The notes under the pieces: generated by a model | What the model was told of the DNA's origin: nothing | The model's database searches: none | Seen by the model: only the letters and a program-made list of their open reading frames with translations | DNA from: Comamonas sp. lk | Lineage (GTDB): Bacteria > Pseudomonadota > Gammaproteobacteria > Burkholderiales > Burkholderiaceae_C | Assembly (NCBI GenBank): GCA_945860595.1 | Contig: CAMAQV010000029.1 | Coordinates: 1 to 36,378 of the forward strand | DNA: 36,378 bases | Reading direction: 5' to 3' | Shown here: in pieces, positions 1 through 8,889 of the stretch | Layout: the number at the start of each line of letters is the position of its first letter | How positions within the stretch are numbered: position 1 is the stretch's first letter | Made by a program: the position numbers and the translations under genes

Positions 1-696
1 AGCGTCCTTCGGGTTCTTCTTCAGAATGCCACGGATTACGTCCCACGGTTCGCCCGCGAAGCGGCCGCCATTTTTCGCAGCGATGACCTCGGCCCGCTCG
101 ATGGCCAAACGGGTGTCCTGGTCGAGGGCGACCGCATGGTTGTATGCTTCCAAAGCGGCGTCGAATTGGTCCTGGCTGCGGTAGGTGCGACCCAGCATCA
201 CCCAGCTTTGGGTGTCCTGTGGATTGGCTTGGAGCTTATTCCTCAGGCCCTGTGCCAGAGCGGCGAAGTCGGGCGCCTCTTCGCGCCCGCCGTGTAGGGT
301 CGGCGCCGGTTCTGCAACGGCCATGGGGTCGCCCAGGGTCAGGTAGGCGACTGCACCGAGCAAGGGAAAGACCAGCGCTAGCACCACGGCTGTGACCACC
401 GCGCGCTGCGCGGAAGGATTCTCGGTACGCCCCGTTTGGCTGTCATCCGGGAGGTCTTGCAAAAGGCGCATCGCAATATCCTGGCGGGCGCGTTCAAAGG
501 CATCGGCGTCGATGGCGCCCGATTGCCGTGTCGCTTGCAGTTCCTGCAATTCTTCCCGGTAGATGCGCGCTGCGTCGTCGTCTTGGTTGTCCGCCTTTGC
601 GACCGCCGGTTTGCGCAAAAGCGCCCACAGAAATACGGCGACTATTGCAAAGGTCAAGGCCAGGCCGAAGGCCACGAATTGGGAAACTGGATTCAC
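1..696 (-). CDS. ccmI: Cytochrome c maturation protein CcmI (CycH), C-terminal part cut by window edge
   Basis: This is the N-terminal 232 codons of a CcmI/CycH protein, the apocytochrome c chaperone that hands apocytochrome to the CcmF/CcmH haem lyase at the periplasmic face of the inner membrane. The GTG start at 696-694 overlaps the ccmH stop as GTGA. Two membrane segments are visible (about residues 5-26 and 100-120), separated by a cytoplasmic loop with the family pattern IYREELQEL and DAFERARQDI. After them comes a periplasmic TPR-like stretch (NPQDTQSWVMLGRTY, then DAALEAYNHAVALD). The reading frame runs off base 1, so the end of the TPR domain is not seen. The identity is firm because gene order and topology agree. 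Confidence 0.9.
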   Translation of the reverse strand, partial: MNPVSQFVAFGLALTFAIVAVFLWALLRKPAVAKADNQDDDAARIYREELQELQATRQSGAIDADAFERARQDIAMRLLQDLPDDSQTGRTENPSAQRAVVTAVVLALVFPLLGAVAYLTLGDPMAVAEPAPTLHGGREEAPDFAALAQGLRNKLQANPQDTQSWVMLGRTYRSQDQFDAALEAYNHAVALDQDTRLAIERAEVIAAKNGGRFAGEPWDVIRGILKKNPKDA

Positions 697-1196
697 GGTG
701 CGCCGGGATGGTGAAGAATCTGATCTGCTTGCGCCCGTTGCGCGGCATTCAGCGCATGGTGTGCCGTGTTCTTCTGCCGCTCGCGCAGGTACAGCCAGCC
801 TAGCGCGAGCGCGCACACCAGCACAGCAAACGGGCCGAACCACAGCAGCCAGGTGACTGGTTTGACTTCAGGCCGGTACAGCACGAAATCGCCATAGCGT
901 GCGACCAGATACTGTTTGATTTGCACATCCGTCTTCCCTTGCTTGACCAGGCTGCGTACTTCAACGCGCAGGTCGTTGGCGAGTTCAGCCCGGGAGGAGG
1001 CCAGGGTCTCGTTCTGGCAGACCAGGCAGCGCAACTCTTCTGACAGGTGCAGCATGCGCGCTTCCACCCAAGGCTCTTCGCCCAGTTCCACCGCCTCTTT
1101 GGCGCAGGCGGCCCCGGCCATCAAGCCAAGCGCCAGCACCAGCAGCGCCAGCATCGTGCGCAGTGCGTCCAGTGCGGGGCGTAGGTGCAGCGTCAC
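693..1196 (-). CDS. ccmH: Cytochrome c maturation thiol protein CcmH (CcmL type)
   Basis: A protein of 167 residues with an N-terminal signal or anchor segment (about 12-31), the CcmH signature LRCLVCQN holding the redox pair C57 and C60, and a second membrane helix near 115-135. Family role: it reduces the apocytochrome CXXCH disulfide in the periplasm before haem attachment by CcmF. The downstream helical pattern (DLRVEVRSLVKQGKTDVQIKQ, then ARYGDFVLYRP) is typical of the family. The start is GTG at 1196; it overlaps the ccmG stop in a GTGA, so translation of ccmG, ccmH and ccmI is probably coupled. It is the short form, with the TPR part encoded separately as ccmI. Confidence 0.95.
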   Translation of the reverse strand: MTLHLRPALDALRTMLALLVLALGLMAGAACAKEAVELGEEPWVEARMLHLSEELRCLVCQNETLASSRAELANDLRVEVRSLVKQGKTDVQIKQYLVARYGDFVLYRPEVKPVTWLLWFGPFAVLVCALALGWLYLRERQKNTAHHALNAAQRAQADQILHHPGAP

Positions 1197-1783
1197 GAGC
1201 GGTTAAGTTCTTGGATTAAGGGGCGAATTTTTTCGTCCAGCAGGGCCTGGGTGACTGCGCCGATTTGCTTGTAGCGGATCACGCCGTTTTTGTCGATCAC
1301 ATAGGTTTCGGGCACGCCGTAGACGCCATAGTCAATCCCCACCCGGCCGTCCAAATCCAAAGCCACCAGGCTGTACGGATCCCCTTTGGCGCGCAGCCAG
1401 GCTTGGCTGCGTTGCCGGGCCATGGCCAGCTTGGCCTCTGGCGTCAAGGCTTGCCCTGCCGGCTCGTCGCTGGCCTGCACTTCCTTGTAGCTCAGTCCGA
1501 CCAGGGGAACCAGCCCCTCCTTGGCGAACGCGACCAGCACCGGATGCTCTTCCTGGCAGGCACCGCACCAGGTCGCCCACACATTGAGCATCCAGACTTT
1601 GCCGCGCATCGCCTCAGGCGAAAACTGCGCCTGTTCCGGCTGCAGCGTGTGCAGCGAAAAAGCCGGTGCCGCACGGTTCACCAAAGGCGAAGGAATTTCA
1701 TGCGGATCGCGCTTCAAACCCACCGCCAGAAAAGCCAGCAGAACCACAAAGACCAGCAGTGGTAACAGGATTATTTTTTTCAT
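1193..1783 (-). CDS. ccmG: Periplasmic thioredoxin-like CcmG (DsbE)
   Basis: A 196-residue membrane-anchored thioredoxin-fold protein that passes electrons to CcmH and apocytochrome during cytochrome c maturation. An uncleaved N-terminal helix spans about residues 4-22. The redox motif is WCGAC with C73 and C76, followed by the acidic EEHP seen in this family, and the cis-proline region is GVPETYVIDKNG. The usual CcmG motif is WCEPC or WCPTC, so GA between the cysteines is a mild variation. The gene lies 7 bases after ccmF and overlaps ccmH, consistent with one operon. Confidence 0.95.
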   Translation of the reverse strand: MKKIILLPLLVFVVLLAFLAVGLKRDPHEIPSPLVNRAAPAFSLHTLQPEQAQFSPEAMRGKVWMLNVWATWCGACQEEHPVLVAFAKEGLVPLVGLSYKEVQASDEPAGQALTPEAKLAMARQRSQAWLRAKGDPYSLVALDLDGRVGIDYGVYGVPETYVIDKNGVIRYKQIGAVTQALLDEKIRPLIQELNRS

Positions 1784-1790
1784 CGCGGCA

Positions 1791-3734
1791 TCAGATGCTG
1801 GCAGCGCTACGCGGCAGGGTGGCCTGCGCGCTGCGGCGGTAACGCTTGTCGCTGATGGCCAGTAATCCGCCCAGAACCATCATGAGAACGCCCAGCCAAA
1901 TCCAGGACAGGAAAGGCTTGAGGTAGAAGCGCATGCTCCACTCCTGTGCCGGGTTGTTGAGCGGCTCACCCAAAGACACGTAGAGGTCGCGCCAGAGGTT
2001 GGTGTCGATTGCGGCCTCGGTCATGGGCATGGCGGTGGAGGGGTAGCGGCGCTTTTCCGGGAACAAGGTCGTGACCGTATCACCGTGGCGCATGACCAGC
2101 ACTTCGGCGCGCTTGGCTACGTAATTGGGCCCGGTGACTTCGCTCACCCCTTGCAGCGCAAAGGTGTAGTCACCCAGGGTCACCGTGTCACCCACCGCGA
2201 TGCGCACATCTTTTTCCAACTCATAACCTTTGACCAGCGTCACCCCGATCAGCACGGCTGCCATTCCCAGGTGCGCGCAATGCATGGCGAAAAAGGACAG
2301 GGTAAGCGGCGCCGGTTTGCGCAGACGCTCAATGGCCGGCTCCAGCGTACCCACCACAATCCAGATGGCCAGCGCCATACCACCGGCCACGCCCCACGAC
2401 CAACCGAAATACAGCGCAACCATGCAACCGCCCACTACCGAGATTGCGCCTACGCGCCGCAGTGGCGACAGCCATTCCATCAGTGTTGACTCGCGCCAGC
2501 GCGCCCGCACACCCAGCACCATCAAGAACAGAACCGGGACCATCAAAGGCACAAATACGGTATTGAAATACGGCGGCCCGACTGAGAGCTTGCCCATATT
2601 CAGCGCGTCGATCACCATGGGGTAGAGCGTGCCCAATAACACCGCAGCAGTAGCCACCACCAGCAGCACGCTATTGGCCAGTAGCACCGACTCACGTGAC
2701 ACCCAGCCGATCTTGCCCCCCAAGCTGACCGAGCCGGCCCGCCAGGCGAACAAGGTGAGTGAGCTACCCACTACCAGCGCCAAAAAAATCAGAATGAATA
2801 CGCCGCGCGTCGGGTCCGTGGCAAAAGCGTGAACGGAGTTGAGTACGCCCGAGCGAACCAGAAAGGTCCCCAGCAGCGACAGGGAAAACGCGCTGATGGC
2901 CAAAAGCACCGTCCAGGCTTTGAAGCCACCGCGCTTTTCCGTCACCATCAGGCTGTGGATCAACGCCGTGCCGCACAGCCAGGGCATGAGCGAAGCGTTT
3001 TCTACCGGATCCCAGAACCACCAGCCACCCCAACCGAGTTCGGTGTAGGCCCACCAGGATCCGAGCCCGATGCCAAAACTCAGGAACGCCCAGGCCACCA
3101 GCGTCCAGGGGCGTGACCAGCGGGCCCACGCCACGTCCAGGCGTCCGGCCAGCAAGGCTGCAATCGCAAAGGCGAATGCCACAGAGAAGCCGACATAACC
3201 CATGTAGAGCATGGGCGGATGGATGACCAGACCGGGGTCTTGTAGCAGGGGGTTGAGGTCTTTGCCCTCAAAAGGAGCCGGGAACAGACGCTCAAACGGG
3301 TTGGATGTGGTGAGGACAAAGAGCAAAAACCCGGTGCTGATCAGCCCGAGCACCGAGATCACCCGCGCCACCATAGCCAACGGCATTTGGCGCGAAAACA
3401 GCGCTACCGAGACGGTCCAGATCGCCAGCAACTCCAGCCACAACAGCAGCGAACCTTCGTGCCCGCCCCAGATCGCTGCGAAGCGGTACATTGCCGGCAG
3501 GCGGGTGTTCGAGTGTTCGGAGACGTAGAGTACCGAAAAATCATTGGCTTGAAAGGCGTAGGCCAGGGCCGCGAAAGCCAGGCTAACCAGCAGAAATTGG
3601 ATGATGGCCGCAGGCCGGGCCAAGGACTGCCAGTGCCAGTTACGCGTCGCCGCACCGGCCAGGGGCAACACCCCTTGGAGTAAGGCAACCAGAAGCGCCA
3701 ATATCAGAGCGTAGTGCCCCAGTTCAACAATCAT
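1791..3734 (-). CDS. ccmF: Haem lyase subunit CcmF
   Basis: A 647-residue polytopic inner-membrane protein of full family length. The periplasmic WWD haem-handling motif lies near residues 227-246 (GWGGWWFWDPVEN) and conserved histidines include the one in IHPPMLYMGY (H172). The N-terminal block GHYALILALL and the segment IWGGHEGSLLLW are hallmark CcmF sequence. Family role: with CcmH and CcmI it forms the haem lyase that takes haem from holo-CcmE. It is first in a ccmFGHI order and begins 57 bases after recX on the same strand. The genes ccmA-E are not next to it. NrfE is the main alternative name for the fold, but the whole cluster favours CcmF. Confidence 0.95.
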   Translation of the reverse strand: MIVELGHYALILALLVALLQGVLPLAGAATRNWHWQSLARPAAIIQFLLVSLAFAALAYAFQANDFSVLYVSEHSNTRLPAMYRFAAIWGGHEGSLLLWLELLAIWTVSVALFSRQMPLAMVARVISVLGLISTGFLLFVLTTSNPFERLFPAPFEGKDLNPLLQDPGLVIHPPMLYMGYVGFSVAFAFAIAALLAGRLDVAWARWSRPWTLVAWAFLSFGIGLGSWWAYTELGWGGWWFWDPVENASLMPWLCGTALIHSLMVTEKRGGFKAWTVLLAISAFSLSLLGTFLVRSGVLNSVHAFATDPTRGVFILIFLALVVGSSLTLFAWRAGSVSLGGKIGWVSRESVLLANSVLLVVATAAVLLGTLYPMVIDALNMGKLSVGPPYFNTVFVPLMVPVLFLMVLGVRARWRESTLMEWLSPLRRVGAISVVGGCMVALYFGWSWGVAGGMALAIWIVVGTLEPAIERLRKPAPLTLSFFAMHCAHLGMAAVLIGVTLVKGYELEKDVRIAVGDTVTLGDYTFALQGVSEVTGPNYVAKRAEVLVMRHGDTVTTLFPEKRRYPSTAMPMTEAAIDTNLWRDLYVSLGEPLNNPAQEWSMRFYLKPFLSWIWLGVLMMVLGGLLAISDKRYRRSAQATLPRSAASI

Positions 3735-3791
3735 CGTCCGGCTTTCGTGGTTTCTTGCTCACACGAGGATGATAGTGACTTATTCCTGTCC

Positions 3792-4247
3792 CTACGCGTT
3801 ATGGGGATCGCTCAGGAGTTTGGTAACCACGTCGCCGGAAAAGCCGCGGGTGGCCAGAAAACGGTACTGTTTGGCGCGTTCGGCGGCGTTTGTGGCCGCT
3901 TGCCCGAATTTTTTGCGCCAGACTTCGCGTGCCCGCTCCAACTCGGTGCCGCGTAATTGGGCCACCGCTTCGGCCACGGCTTGAGGTGCCAGACCTTTGG
4001 CCTTGAGCTCGTGTTGAATGCGCGACGCGCCCAGCTTGGGCGCGCGCCGGTGCAGGATGGACGCCACCACCCGGCCCTCGTTGATGAAGTCCTTTTCCAC
4101 CAACTTGTCCAGCACCGCTGCCAGGGCGCCCGGCACCTCTTCGAAAACCTGGAGTTTGGCTTCGAGTTCGGCGCGGGAATGCTCCCGGCTGCTGAGCAGG
4201 CGCAGGGCACGCCCCATCAGGCTGGGCGTGGGGCGGGTGGCTGGCAT
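3792..4247 (-). CDS. recX: Regulatory protein RecX
   Basis: A 151-residue RecX protein, the negative modulator that binds inside the groove of RecA filaments and limits strand exchange. It shows three successive three-helix modules: SLMGRALRLLSSREHSRAEL at the N terminus, VLDKLVEKDFINEGRVVASIL with GASRIQHELKAKGL in the middle, and AKQYRFLATRGFSGDVVTKLL at the end. It starts 21 bases after the recA stop, the usual arrangement, and would be transcribed by read-through from the LexA-controlled recA promoter. Length and composition are ordinary. Confidence 0.96.
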   Translation of the reverse strand: MPATRPTPSLMGRALRLLSSREHSRAELEAKLQVFEEVPGALAAVLDKLVEKDFINEGRVVASILHRRAPKLGASRIQHELKAKGLAPQAVAEAVAQLRGTELERAREVWRKKFGQAATNAAERAKQYRFLATRGFSGDVVTKLLSDPHNA

Positions 4248-4268
4248 GGCAACAGCGGGAGTGGGTGA

Positions 4269-5366
4269 TCAACCAGCCAGCGCGGCTGCGTCTTTTTTGC
4301 TCAGCTTGGCGACCTTGGCTGTGGCCTCGGGCTGCGTGCCCGCCAGCAGCGGGATGCCCAGCGACTCGCGCACCTTGTTCTCGATTTCATAGGAGAGCGA
4401 GGGGTTCTCGCGCAGAAATTCGCGCGCGTTGTCACGGCCCTGGCCGATTTTTTCGCCCTGGTAGGCGTACCAGGCGCCGGATTTTTCGATGATGTTGGCA
4501 TTGACACCCATGTCGATGATCTCGCCGTGGCGGCTGATGCCTTCGCCAAACAGGATGTCGAATTCAGCCGTTTTGAAGGGCGAGGCAACCTTGTTTTTGA
4601 CCACCTTGACCTTGGTTTCATTGCCAATGGCTTCTTCGCCTTTTTTGATGGTGCCGGTGCGGCGGATATCCAGGCGCACCGAGGCGTAGAACTTGAGCGC
4701 GTTACCGCCGGTGGTGGTCTCGGGGCTGCCGAACATGACGCCGATCTTCATGCGTATCTGGTTGATGAAGATCACCATGCAGTTGGTTTTCTTGATGTGC
4801 GCGGTGAGCTTGCGCAGCGCCTGGCTCATTAGCCGTGCCTGCAGGCCGGGAAGGGAATCGCCCATTTCGCCTTCCAGCTCGGCCTTGGGTGTGAGTGCTG
4901 CCACCGAGTCGACGATGATCAGATCCACCGCCCCCGAGCGCACCAGGCTGTCGACGATTTCCAGTGCCTGCTCACCGGTATCGGGCTGGCTGATCAGCAG
5001 GTCTTGCAGGTTCACGCCCAGCTTTTGGGCGTACTGGATGTCCAGCGCGTGTTCGGCGTCCACAAAGGCGCACTGACCGCCCTGGCGCTGCATTTCGGCG
5101 ACGACTTGCAGCGTGAGCGTGGTTTTGCCCGAAGACTCGGGGCCGTAAATCTCGATCACCCGCCCGCGTGGCAGGCCGCCTACGCCCAGTGCAATATCCA
5201 GCCCCAGTGAGCCGGTGGAGACGACCTGGATGTCTTCAATGACTTCGCCTTCGCCCAGGCGCATGATGGTGCCCTTGCCGAACTGCTTTTCAATCTGGGC
5301 CAGCGCGACCTGCAGGGCTTTGGTTTTTTCGGCGTTGGCGGCGAGGGGTTTGACGACTGCGTCCAT
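4269..5366 (-). CDS. recA: Recombinase RecA
   Basis: A 365-residue RecA, the ATP-dependent strand-exchange protein and LexA co-protease. Walker A is GPESSGKT at residues 75-82. The Walker B-like strand is [12 protein letters not shown], loop L1 is [22 protein letters not shown], and loop L2 follows [28 protein letters not shown]. The ATG start has AGGAG 7 bases upstream (minus strand, 5378-5374). Upstream on the same side are a 12-base homopolymer and then a LexA box, so the gene is SOS-controlled. recX follows directly. The protein is ordinary; the homopolymer in the leader is the only odd point. Confidence 0.99.
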   Translation of the reverse strand: MDAVVKPLAANAEKTKALQVALAQIEKQFGKGTIMRLGEGEVIEDIQVVSTGSLGLDIALGVGGLPRGRVIEIYGPESSGKTTLTLQVVAEMQRQGGQCAFVDAEHALDIQYAQKLGVNLQDLLISQPDTGEQALEIVDSLVRSGAVDLIIVDSVAALTPKAELEGEMGDSLPGLQARLMSQALRKLTAHIKKTNCMVIFINQIRMKIGVMFGSPETTTGGNALKFYASVRLDIRRTGTIKKGEEAIGNETKVKVVKNKVASPFKTAEFDILFGEGISRHGEIIDMGVNANIIEKSGAWYAYQGEKIGQGRDNAREFLRENPSLSYEIENKVRESLGIPLLAGTQPEATAKVAKLSKKDAAALAG

Positions 5367-5383
5367 GGCATTTCTCCTGAAGT

Positions 5384-5395
5384 GGGGGGGGGGGG
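5384..5395. repeat. Homopolymer of 12 G (12 C on the recA strand) in the recA leader
   Basis: Twelve consecutive G on the plus strand lie between the LexA box and the Shine-Dalgarno sequence of recA, so they fall in the 5' untranslated region of the recA message. Tracts of this length slip during replication in many bacteria. Length change here cannot shift a reading frame but could alter leader folding. A sequencing length error is also possible. Confidence 0.9.
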
Positions 5396-5435
5396 TGGAA
5401 ACCGGGGCCTACAGTTGGCTGGTCTTATGAACAGT

Positions 5436-5451
5436 CTGTACGCTTGAACAG
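5436..5451 (-). promoter_or_regulatory. LexA (SOS) box upstream of recA
   Basis: CTGT, 8 bases, ACAG: an exact match to the proteobacterial LexA core. It lies 70-85 bases before the recA ATG and about 65 bases before the divergent MarR-type gene. Read on the recA strand it is TACTGT followed by ACAGA at the expected spacing. A second GAACAGT (5429-5435) forms a direct repeat with the one inside the box (5446-5452). Confidence 0.85.
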
Positions 5452-5516
5452 TATTCTATGGTCTGATGGATTCGTTTTATACGATTTATTAGTCAGTTTG
5501 CATTACTATACGCCAT

Positions 5517-6011
5517 ATGCTGAACGCTCCGCTCCGCCCCGCACGCTCCGCCCACGACCCGTGGCATCAGGCCCACCTCGGTCATTGGTTGCGCCAGGCA
5601 CTGGCGCGTTTTGATGCACGGGTTCTGGATTTAATGGCCCGAAACCCTGCGGTGCCGCTGGGCCTTTCCAACCTGGCAGCCCGCGCACAGGTGGGCGCTG
5701 CGCATGTGCATATCACCCGACATCTGCCGTTGGAGGGCGCGCGCCTCACGGCGCTGGCCGAACGCGCCGGAATGACCAAGCAGGCAATGGCTGCCCTGGT
5801 CACGCAGTGCGAGGCCTGGGGCATGGTGCGCCGGGAGGACGATGCAGCGGACGCGCGCGCGCGCCGCATCGTCTTCACCGCCAGCGGTCAGGCCTGGCTG
5901 CAGGCCTACCAGGCCGCAGTAGACCAGGCACAGGCGGAGCTGGCCCAGGCTGTCGGGGAAGAGGTGGCAACCGTGGTGGCACTCGGTCTGGAGGCTTATT
6001 GCGGCCACTAG
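5517..6011 (+). CDS. MarR-family transcriptional regulator
   Basis: A 164-residue protein with a winged-helix pattern of the MarR family. It has an N-terminal dimerisation helix (LGHWLRQALARFDARVLDLMAR), a helix-turn-helix around residues 74-100 (LTALAERAGMTKQAMAALVTQCEAWGMV), then a wing rich in arginine and aspartate (RREDDAADARARRIVFTASG). MarR proteins usually bind palindromes in their own promoter and are released by small ligands. It is divergent from recA and shares the region that holds the LexA box, so SOS influence on it is possible but unproven. The ligand and targets are not inferable. The response regulator gene starts 74 bases downstream. Confidence 0.85.
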   Translation: MLNAPLRPARSAHDPWHQAHLGHWLRQALARFDARVLDLMARNPAVPLGLSNLAARAQVGAAHVHITRHLPLEGARLTALAERAGMTKQAMAALVTQCEAWGMVRREDDAADARARRIVFTASGQAWLQAYQAAVDQAQAELAQAVGEEVATVVALGLEAYCGH

Positions 6012-6085
6012 TGCAAACCCGAATACAGGCCCTGCGGCCTAGAATGACCGCACGATCCAAAAACTGCACAACAGAGGAGCGCGCC

Positions 6086-6760
6086 ATGCGGATATTGATT
6101 GCAGAAGACGATCAGGTGTTGGCAGATGGTTTGCTCAGGGCACTGCGCAGCGCCGGAGCCGCAGTCGACCATGTGGCCAGCGGCACCGAGGCGGACGCGG
6201 CCCTGATGACCAACACCGAATTTGACCTGCTCATTCTGGATCTGGGGCTGCCCCGTATGCATGGACTGGAAGTTCTCAAGCGCCTGCGCGCGCGCGGCTC
6301 CAACCTTCCCGTACTCATCCTCACCGCCGCAGACAGCGTTGATGAACGCGTCAAAGGCCTCGATTACGGCGCTGACGATTACATGGCCAAACCCTTCAGC
6401 TTGCAGGAACTCGAAGCGCGCGCTCGCGCCCTGGTCCGCAGGGGAGCGGGCGCTGGTTCGAGCATGATCAAACATGGGCCGCTGACCTACGACCAGACCG
6501 GGCGTGTAGCCAGTATTGACGGCCGCATGGTGGACTTGTCGGCGCGCGAGCTGGGTTTGCTGGAAGTGCTGCTGCAGCGCACCGGCCGGCTGGTGAGCAA
6601 AGACCAGCTTGTGGAGCGTTTGTGCGAATGGGGTGAGGAAGTGAGCAACAACGCCATCGAGGTCTACATCCACCGCCTGCGCAAGAAAATCGAAAAGGGT
6701 CCGATCCGCATCGCCACGGTGCGGGGACTGGGCTACTGCCTGGAAAAGATTCCGGCCTGA
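6086..6760 (+). CDS. OmpR/PhoB-type response regulator (TctD/QseB-like)
   Basis: A 224-residue two-component response regulator. The receiver domain has the acidic pair E7-D8-D9 (IAEDD), phosphoacceptor D52 (LLILDLGLP), T80 and K102 (YMAKPF). A C-terminal winged helix follows, with the recognition region VSNNAIEVYIHRLRKKI and the final hairpin TVRGLGYCL. I chose the ATG at 6086 because the receiver domain begins there and AGAGGAG lies just upstream; the longer in-frame extension to 5807 overlaps the previous gene and reads as low-complexity. The sensor kinase gene begins 3 bases after its stop. Confidence 0.95.
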   Translation: MRILIAEDDQVLADGLLRALRSAGAAVDHVASGTEADAALMTNTEFDLLILDLGLPRMHGLEVLKRLRARGSNLPVLILTAADSVDERVKGLDYGADDYMAKPFSLQELEARARALVRRGAGAGSSMIKHGPLTYDQTGRVASIDGRMVDLSARELGLLEVLLQRTGRLVSKDQLVERLCEWGEEVSNNAIEVYIHRLRKKIEKGPIRIATVRGLGYCLEKIPA

Positions 6761-6763
6761 TTT

Positions 6764-8212
6764 GTGAAGATTTTCCGCCGCGAGCAAAGCTCTCTTTTTG
6801 CGGAGATCCTGGATTGGATGCTCACGCCCATATTGCTGCTGTGGCCCATCAGTCTGGTACTGACGTGGCTGGTCGCGCAGGGCCTGGCCGGCAAGCCTTT
6901 TGACCGCGCTTTGGAATACAACGCGATAGCCCTCTCGCGGCTGATCATCATCCAGGACGACAAAGCCCGTTTTCAGCTGCACCAGACGGCGCAGCAACTG
7001 TTGCGCGCGGCCGAATCTGACGCCGTGTACTACCAGGTTGTGGGTCCTGACGGCGAGCTGCTCAGCGGCGAAGCCGCCTTGCCACAGCCAGAAGAAGTGG
7101 GTGAAGAATATGGCAGTGGCCAGCCCTTCTTGCGCGAGGTGCAGGCCAACGGTCAGACCCTGAAGGTAGCGGCGGTATGGGTGCAGCTGCCCCATGCACC
7201 TGGACATCCGGCGCTGGTGCAGGTGGCGGAAACCTTAGACAAGCGCAAGCAACTGGCGACCGAGATTGTCAAGGGCGTGATGCTGCCCCAGTTCGCCATC
7301 CTGCCGCTGGCAGTCCTGCTGGTCTGGCTGGCATTGGTGCAGGCCATCAAGCCTTTGCACCGGCTGGAGGAACGCATCCGCGCCCGCGACCCGGAGGATT
7401 TGAGCCCGCTGGAGGCCCAGACGGTTCCCATCGAACTCATGCCCTTGGTTTCATCGGTCAATGACCTGTTGTTGCGCCTGACCGACTCCATTGCCACGCA
7501 AAAGCGTTTTCTGGCGGATGCCGCCCACCAACTCAAAACGCCGTTGGCGGGCCTGCGCATGCAGGCCGATCTGGCCCAGCGCGAGGGCGCCAGTGCCGAG
7601 GATTTGAAGCTCTCGCTACGCCAGATCGGTCGCTCCAGCGTGAATGCCACCCACACCGTCAACCAGTTGCTGTCACTGGCACGGGCGGAGAGCAGCGGGG
7701 TGGTTCTGCAGCATCTGCCCTGCGATTTGGCACAGATTGCGGTGGATGTGATGCATGACTGCGCGCCCCGTGCCATGGCCAAATTTTTGGATATGGGCTA
7801 CGAGGGACCGCAACCCGGCACGCCGGGCACGGTGATCAGTGGCAACGCCACGCTGCTGCAGGAAATGCTGCGCAACCTGGTGGACAACGCCATCAACTAC
7901 ACCCCTTCTTCGCAGGAGGCCCCCGGGGTGATCACCACGCGTCTGCTGGTGGATCCATTCAGCCGAGCGGTGGTCTTGCAGGTCGAGGACTCGGGCCCGG
8001 GCATTGCGCTGGCCGAGCGCGAGCTGGTGTTTCAGCCGTTTTACCGCGCACTGGGCACCCGCACTGATGGCTCGGGCCTGGGCCTGCCCATCGTGCTGGA
8101 GATTGCCCGCCAGCACGCTGCAACCGTATCGGTGGACGCCAGCCGTCCCGGCCAGGTTCCGCCGGGGGCATGCTTCACCGTTCGTTTTGGCGCTGCAGAG
8201 CCTGCCGCCTAA
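6764..8212 (+). CDS. Sensor histidine kinase, TctE-like
   Basis: A 482-residue membrane sensor kinase paired with the preceding regulator; GTG start 3 bases after its stop. Two membrane helices (about residues 18-38 and 174-195) enclose a periplasmic sensor region of about 130 residues. It resembles the two-component sensor kinase N-terminal domain of TctE-type proteins, which in studied members sense tricarboxylates. A HAMP-like linker precedes the H-box FLADAAHQLKTPL with H255. The ATPase part has the N-box (LVDNAINYTP), the G1 box (DSGPGIAL) and the G2 box (GSGLGLPIV). No transporter gene of the tct type is adjacent, so the signal is open. Confidence 0.93.
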   Translation: MKIFRREQSSLFAEILDWMLTPILLLWPISLVLTWLVAQGLAGKPFDRALEYNAIALSRLIIIQDDKARFQLHQTAQQLLRAAESDAVYYQVVGPDGELLSGEAALPQPEEVGEEYGSGQPFLREVQANGQTLKVAAVWVQLPHAPGHPALVQVAETLDKRKQLATEIVKGVMLPQFAILPLAVLLVWLALVQAIKPLHRLEERIRARDPEDLSPLEAQTVPIELMPLVSSVNDLLLRLTDSIATQKRFLADAAHQLKTPLAGLRMQADLAQREGASAEDLKLSLRQIGRSSVNATHTVNQLLSLARAESSGVVLQHLPCDLAQIAVDVMHDCAPRAMAKFLDMGYEGPQPGTPGTVISGNATLLQEMLRNLVDNAINYTPSSQEAPGVITTRLLVDPFSRAVVLQVEDSGPGIALAERELVFQPFYRALGTRTDGSGLGLPIVLEIARQHAATVSVDASRPGQVPPGACFTVRFGAAEPAA

Positions 8213-8233
8213 GCGGTCGGCCACCGGGAGCAA

Positions 8234-8881
8234 TCACTGGCAGGGTTCTAATCGGTGCGCTTGGAGCACGGGTTGTAACTCCAGCAGAGCCGACCGGATA
8301 GCGCTGGTTGCAGCAGGCACCACCAGGCGGGAGGTGGCGGGCGGTTCGTTTTCCAGCACCACCTTGGCGGTCCGTACGCCCAAGCCGTTCATGCGCAGCA
8401 ACTCGGCCTGTGCAGCGGCTTCGGAATCGAAACGTCCCAGCGATATGCCCGGCTGCAAACCCGGGTCGCGCGGCGTCTCCGGTTTCAGGCTGCGCAGCGG
8501 TGCAAGCTGTGCCAGCTTGCGCTTGAGGGTTTCCTGGTTGGGGTATTTGCCCATGTAGACGATCCAGCGTTGCGGTGGGCTGATGGTTTCAAAGGCCCAA
8601 CTGCCGGGTGGCAGGGCGGTCTCCAGCGCGGGGCGCAAACCGTCCGCCTGCTCGTTTTCCCACGGCCCGCTGGTCAGGCATTCGGGAGGCGCGGGCCGCT
8701 CCAGGCGTGCCACTTCCTGGGCGCCCAGGGGCTGCAAGGCCTGCGGTTGCAGTTGTTCATGGAGGCGGTTAGGTTCACTGCCCGAGGTGGGCGACAGGCC
8801 GTACGGCGCCAGCATGCCCTGGCTCCACCCGAAGTACAGAGCGTTGGCTGACAACAAAATAAGTACCAGGCTTTTGCGCAT
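8234..8881 (-). CDS. SPOR-domain-like membrane-anchored protein
   Basis: A 215-residue protein with an N-terminal hydrophobic segment (about residues 4-20), a proline-rich linker, and a C-terminal region around 100-180 with the look of a SPOR fold. The phrases WIVYMGKYPNQETLKRKLAQL and ISLGRFDSEAAAQAELLRMNGLGVRTAKV are typical of SPOR, which binds denuded peptidoglycan at septa. It starts 8 bases after birA, so it is probably translated from the same message. Its job could be envelope or division related; no specific name is justified. It faces the kinase gene tail-to-tail with about 20 bases between. Confidence 0.7.
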   Translation of the reverse strand: MRKSLVLILLSANALYFGWSQGMLAPYGLSPTSGSEPNRLHEQLQPQALQPLGAQEVARLERPAPPECLTSGPWENEQADGLRPALETALPPGSWAFETISPPQRWIVYMGKYPNQETLKRKLAQLAPLRSLKPETPRDPGLQPGISLGRFDSEAAAQAELLRMNGLGVRTAKVVLENEPPATSRLVVPAATSAIRSALLELQPVLQAHRLEPCQ

Positions 8882-8889
8882 CGGAGGTT

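Noticed and set aside
5807..6085. Longer N terminus of the response regulator
   Set aside because: The extension overlaps the MarR-type gene and is arginine/glycine-rich; the receiver domain and a ribosome site fit the ATG at 6086.
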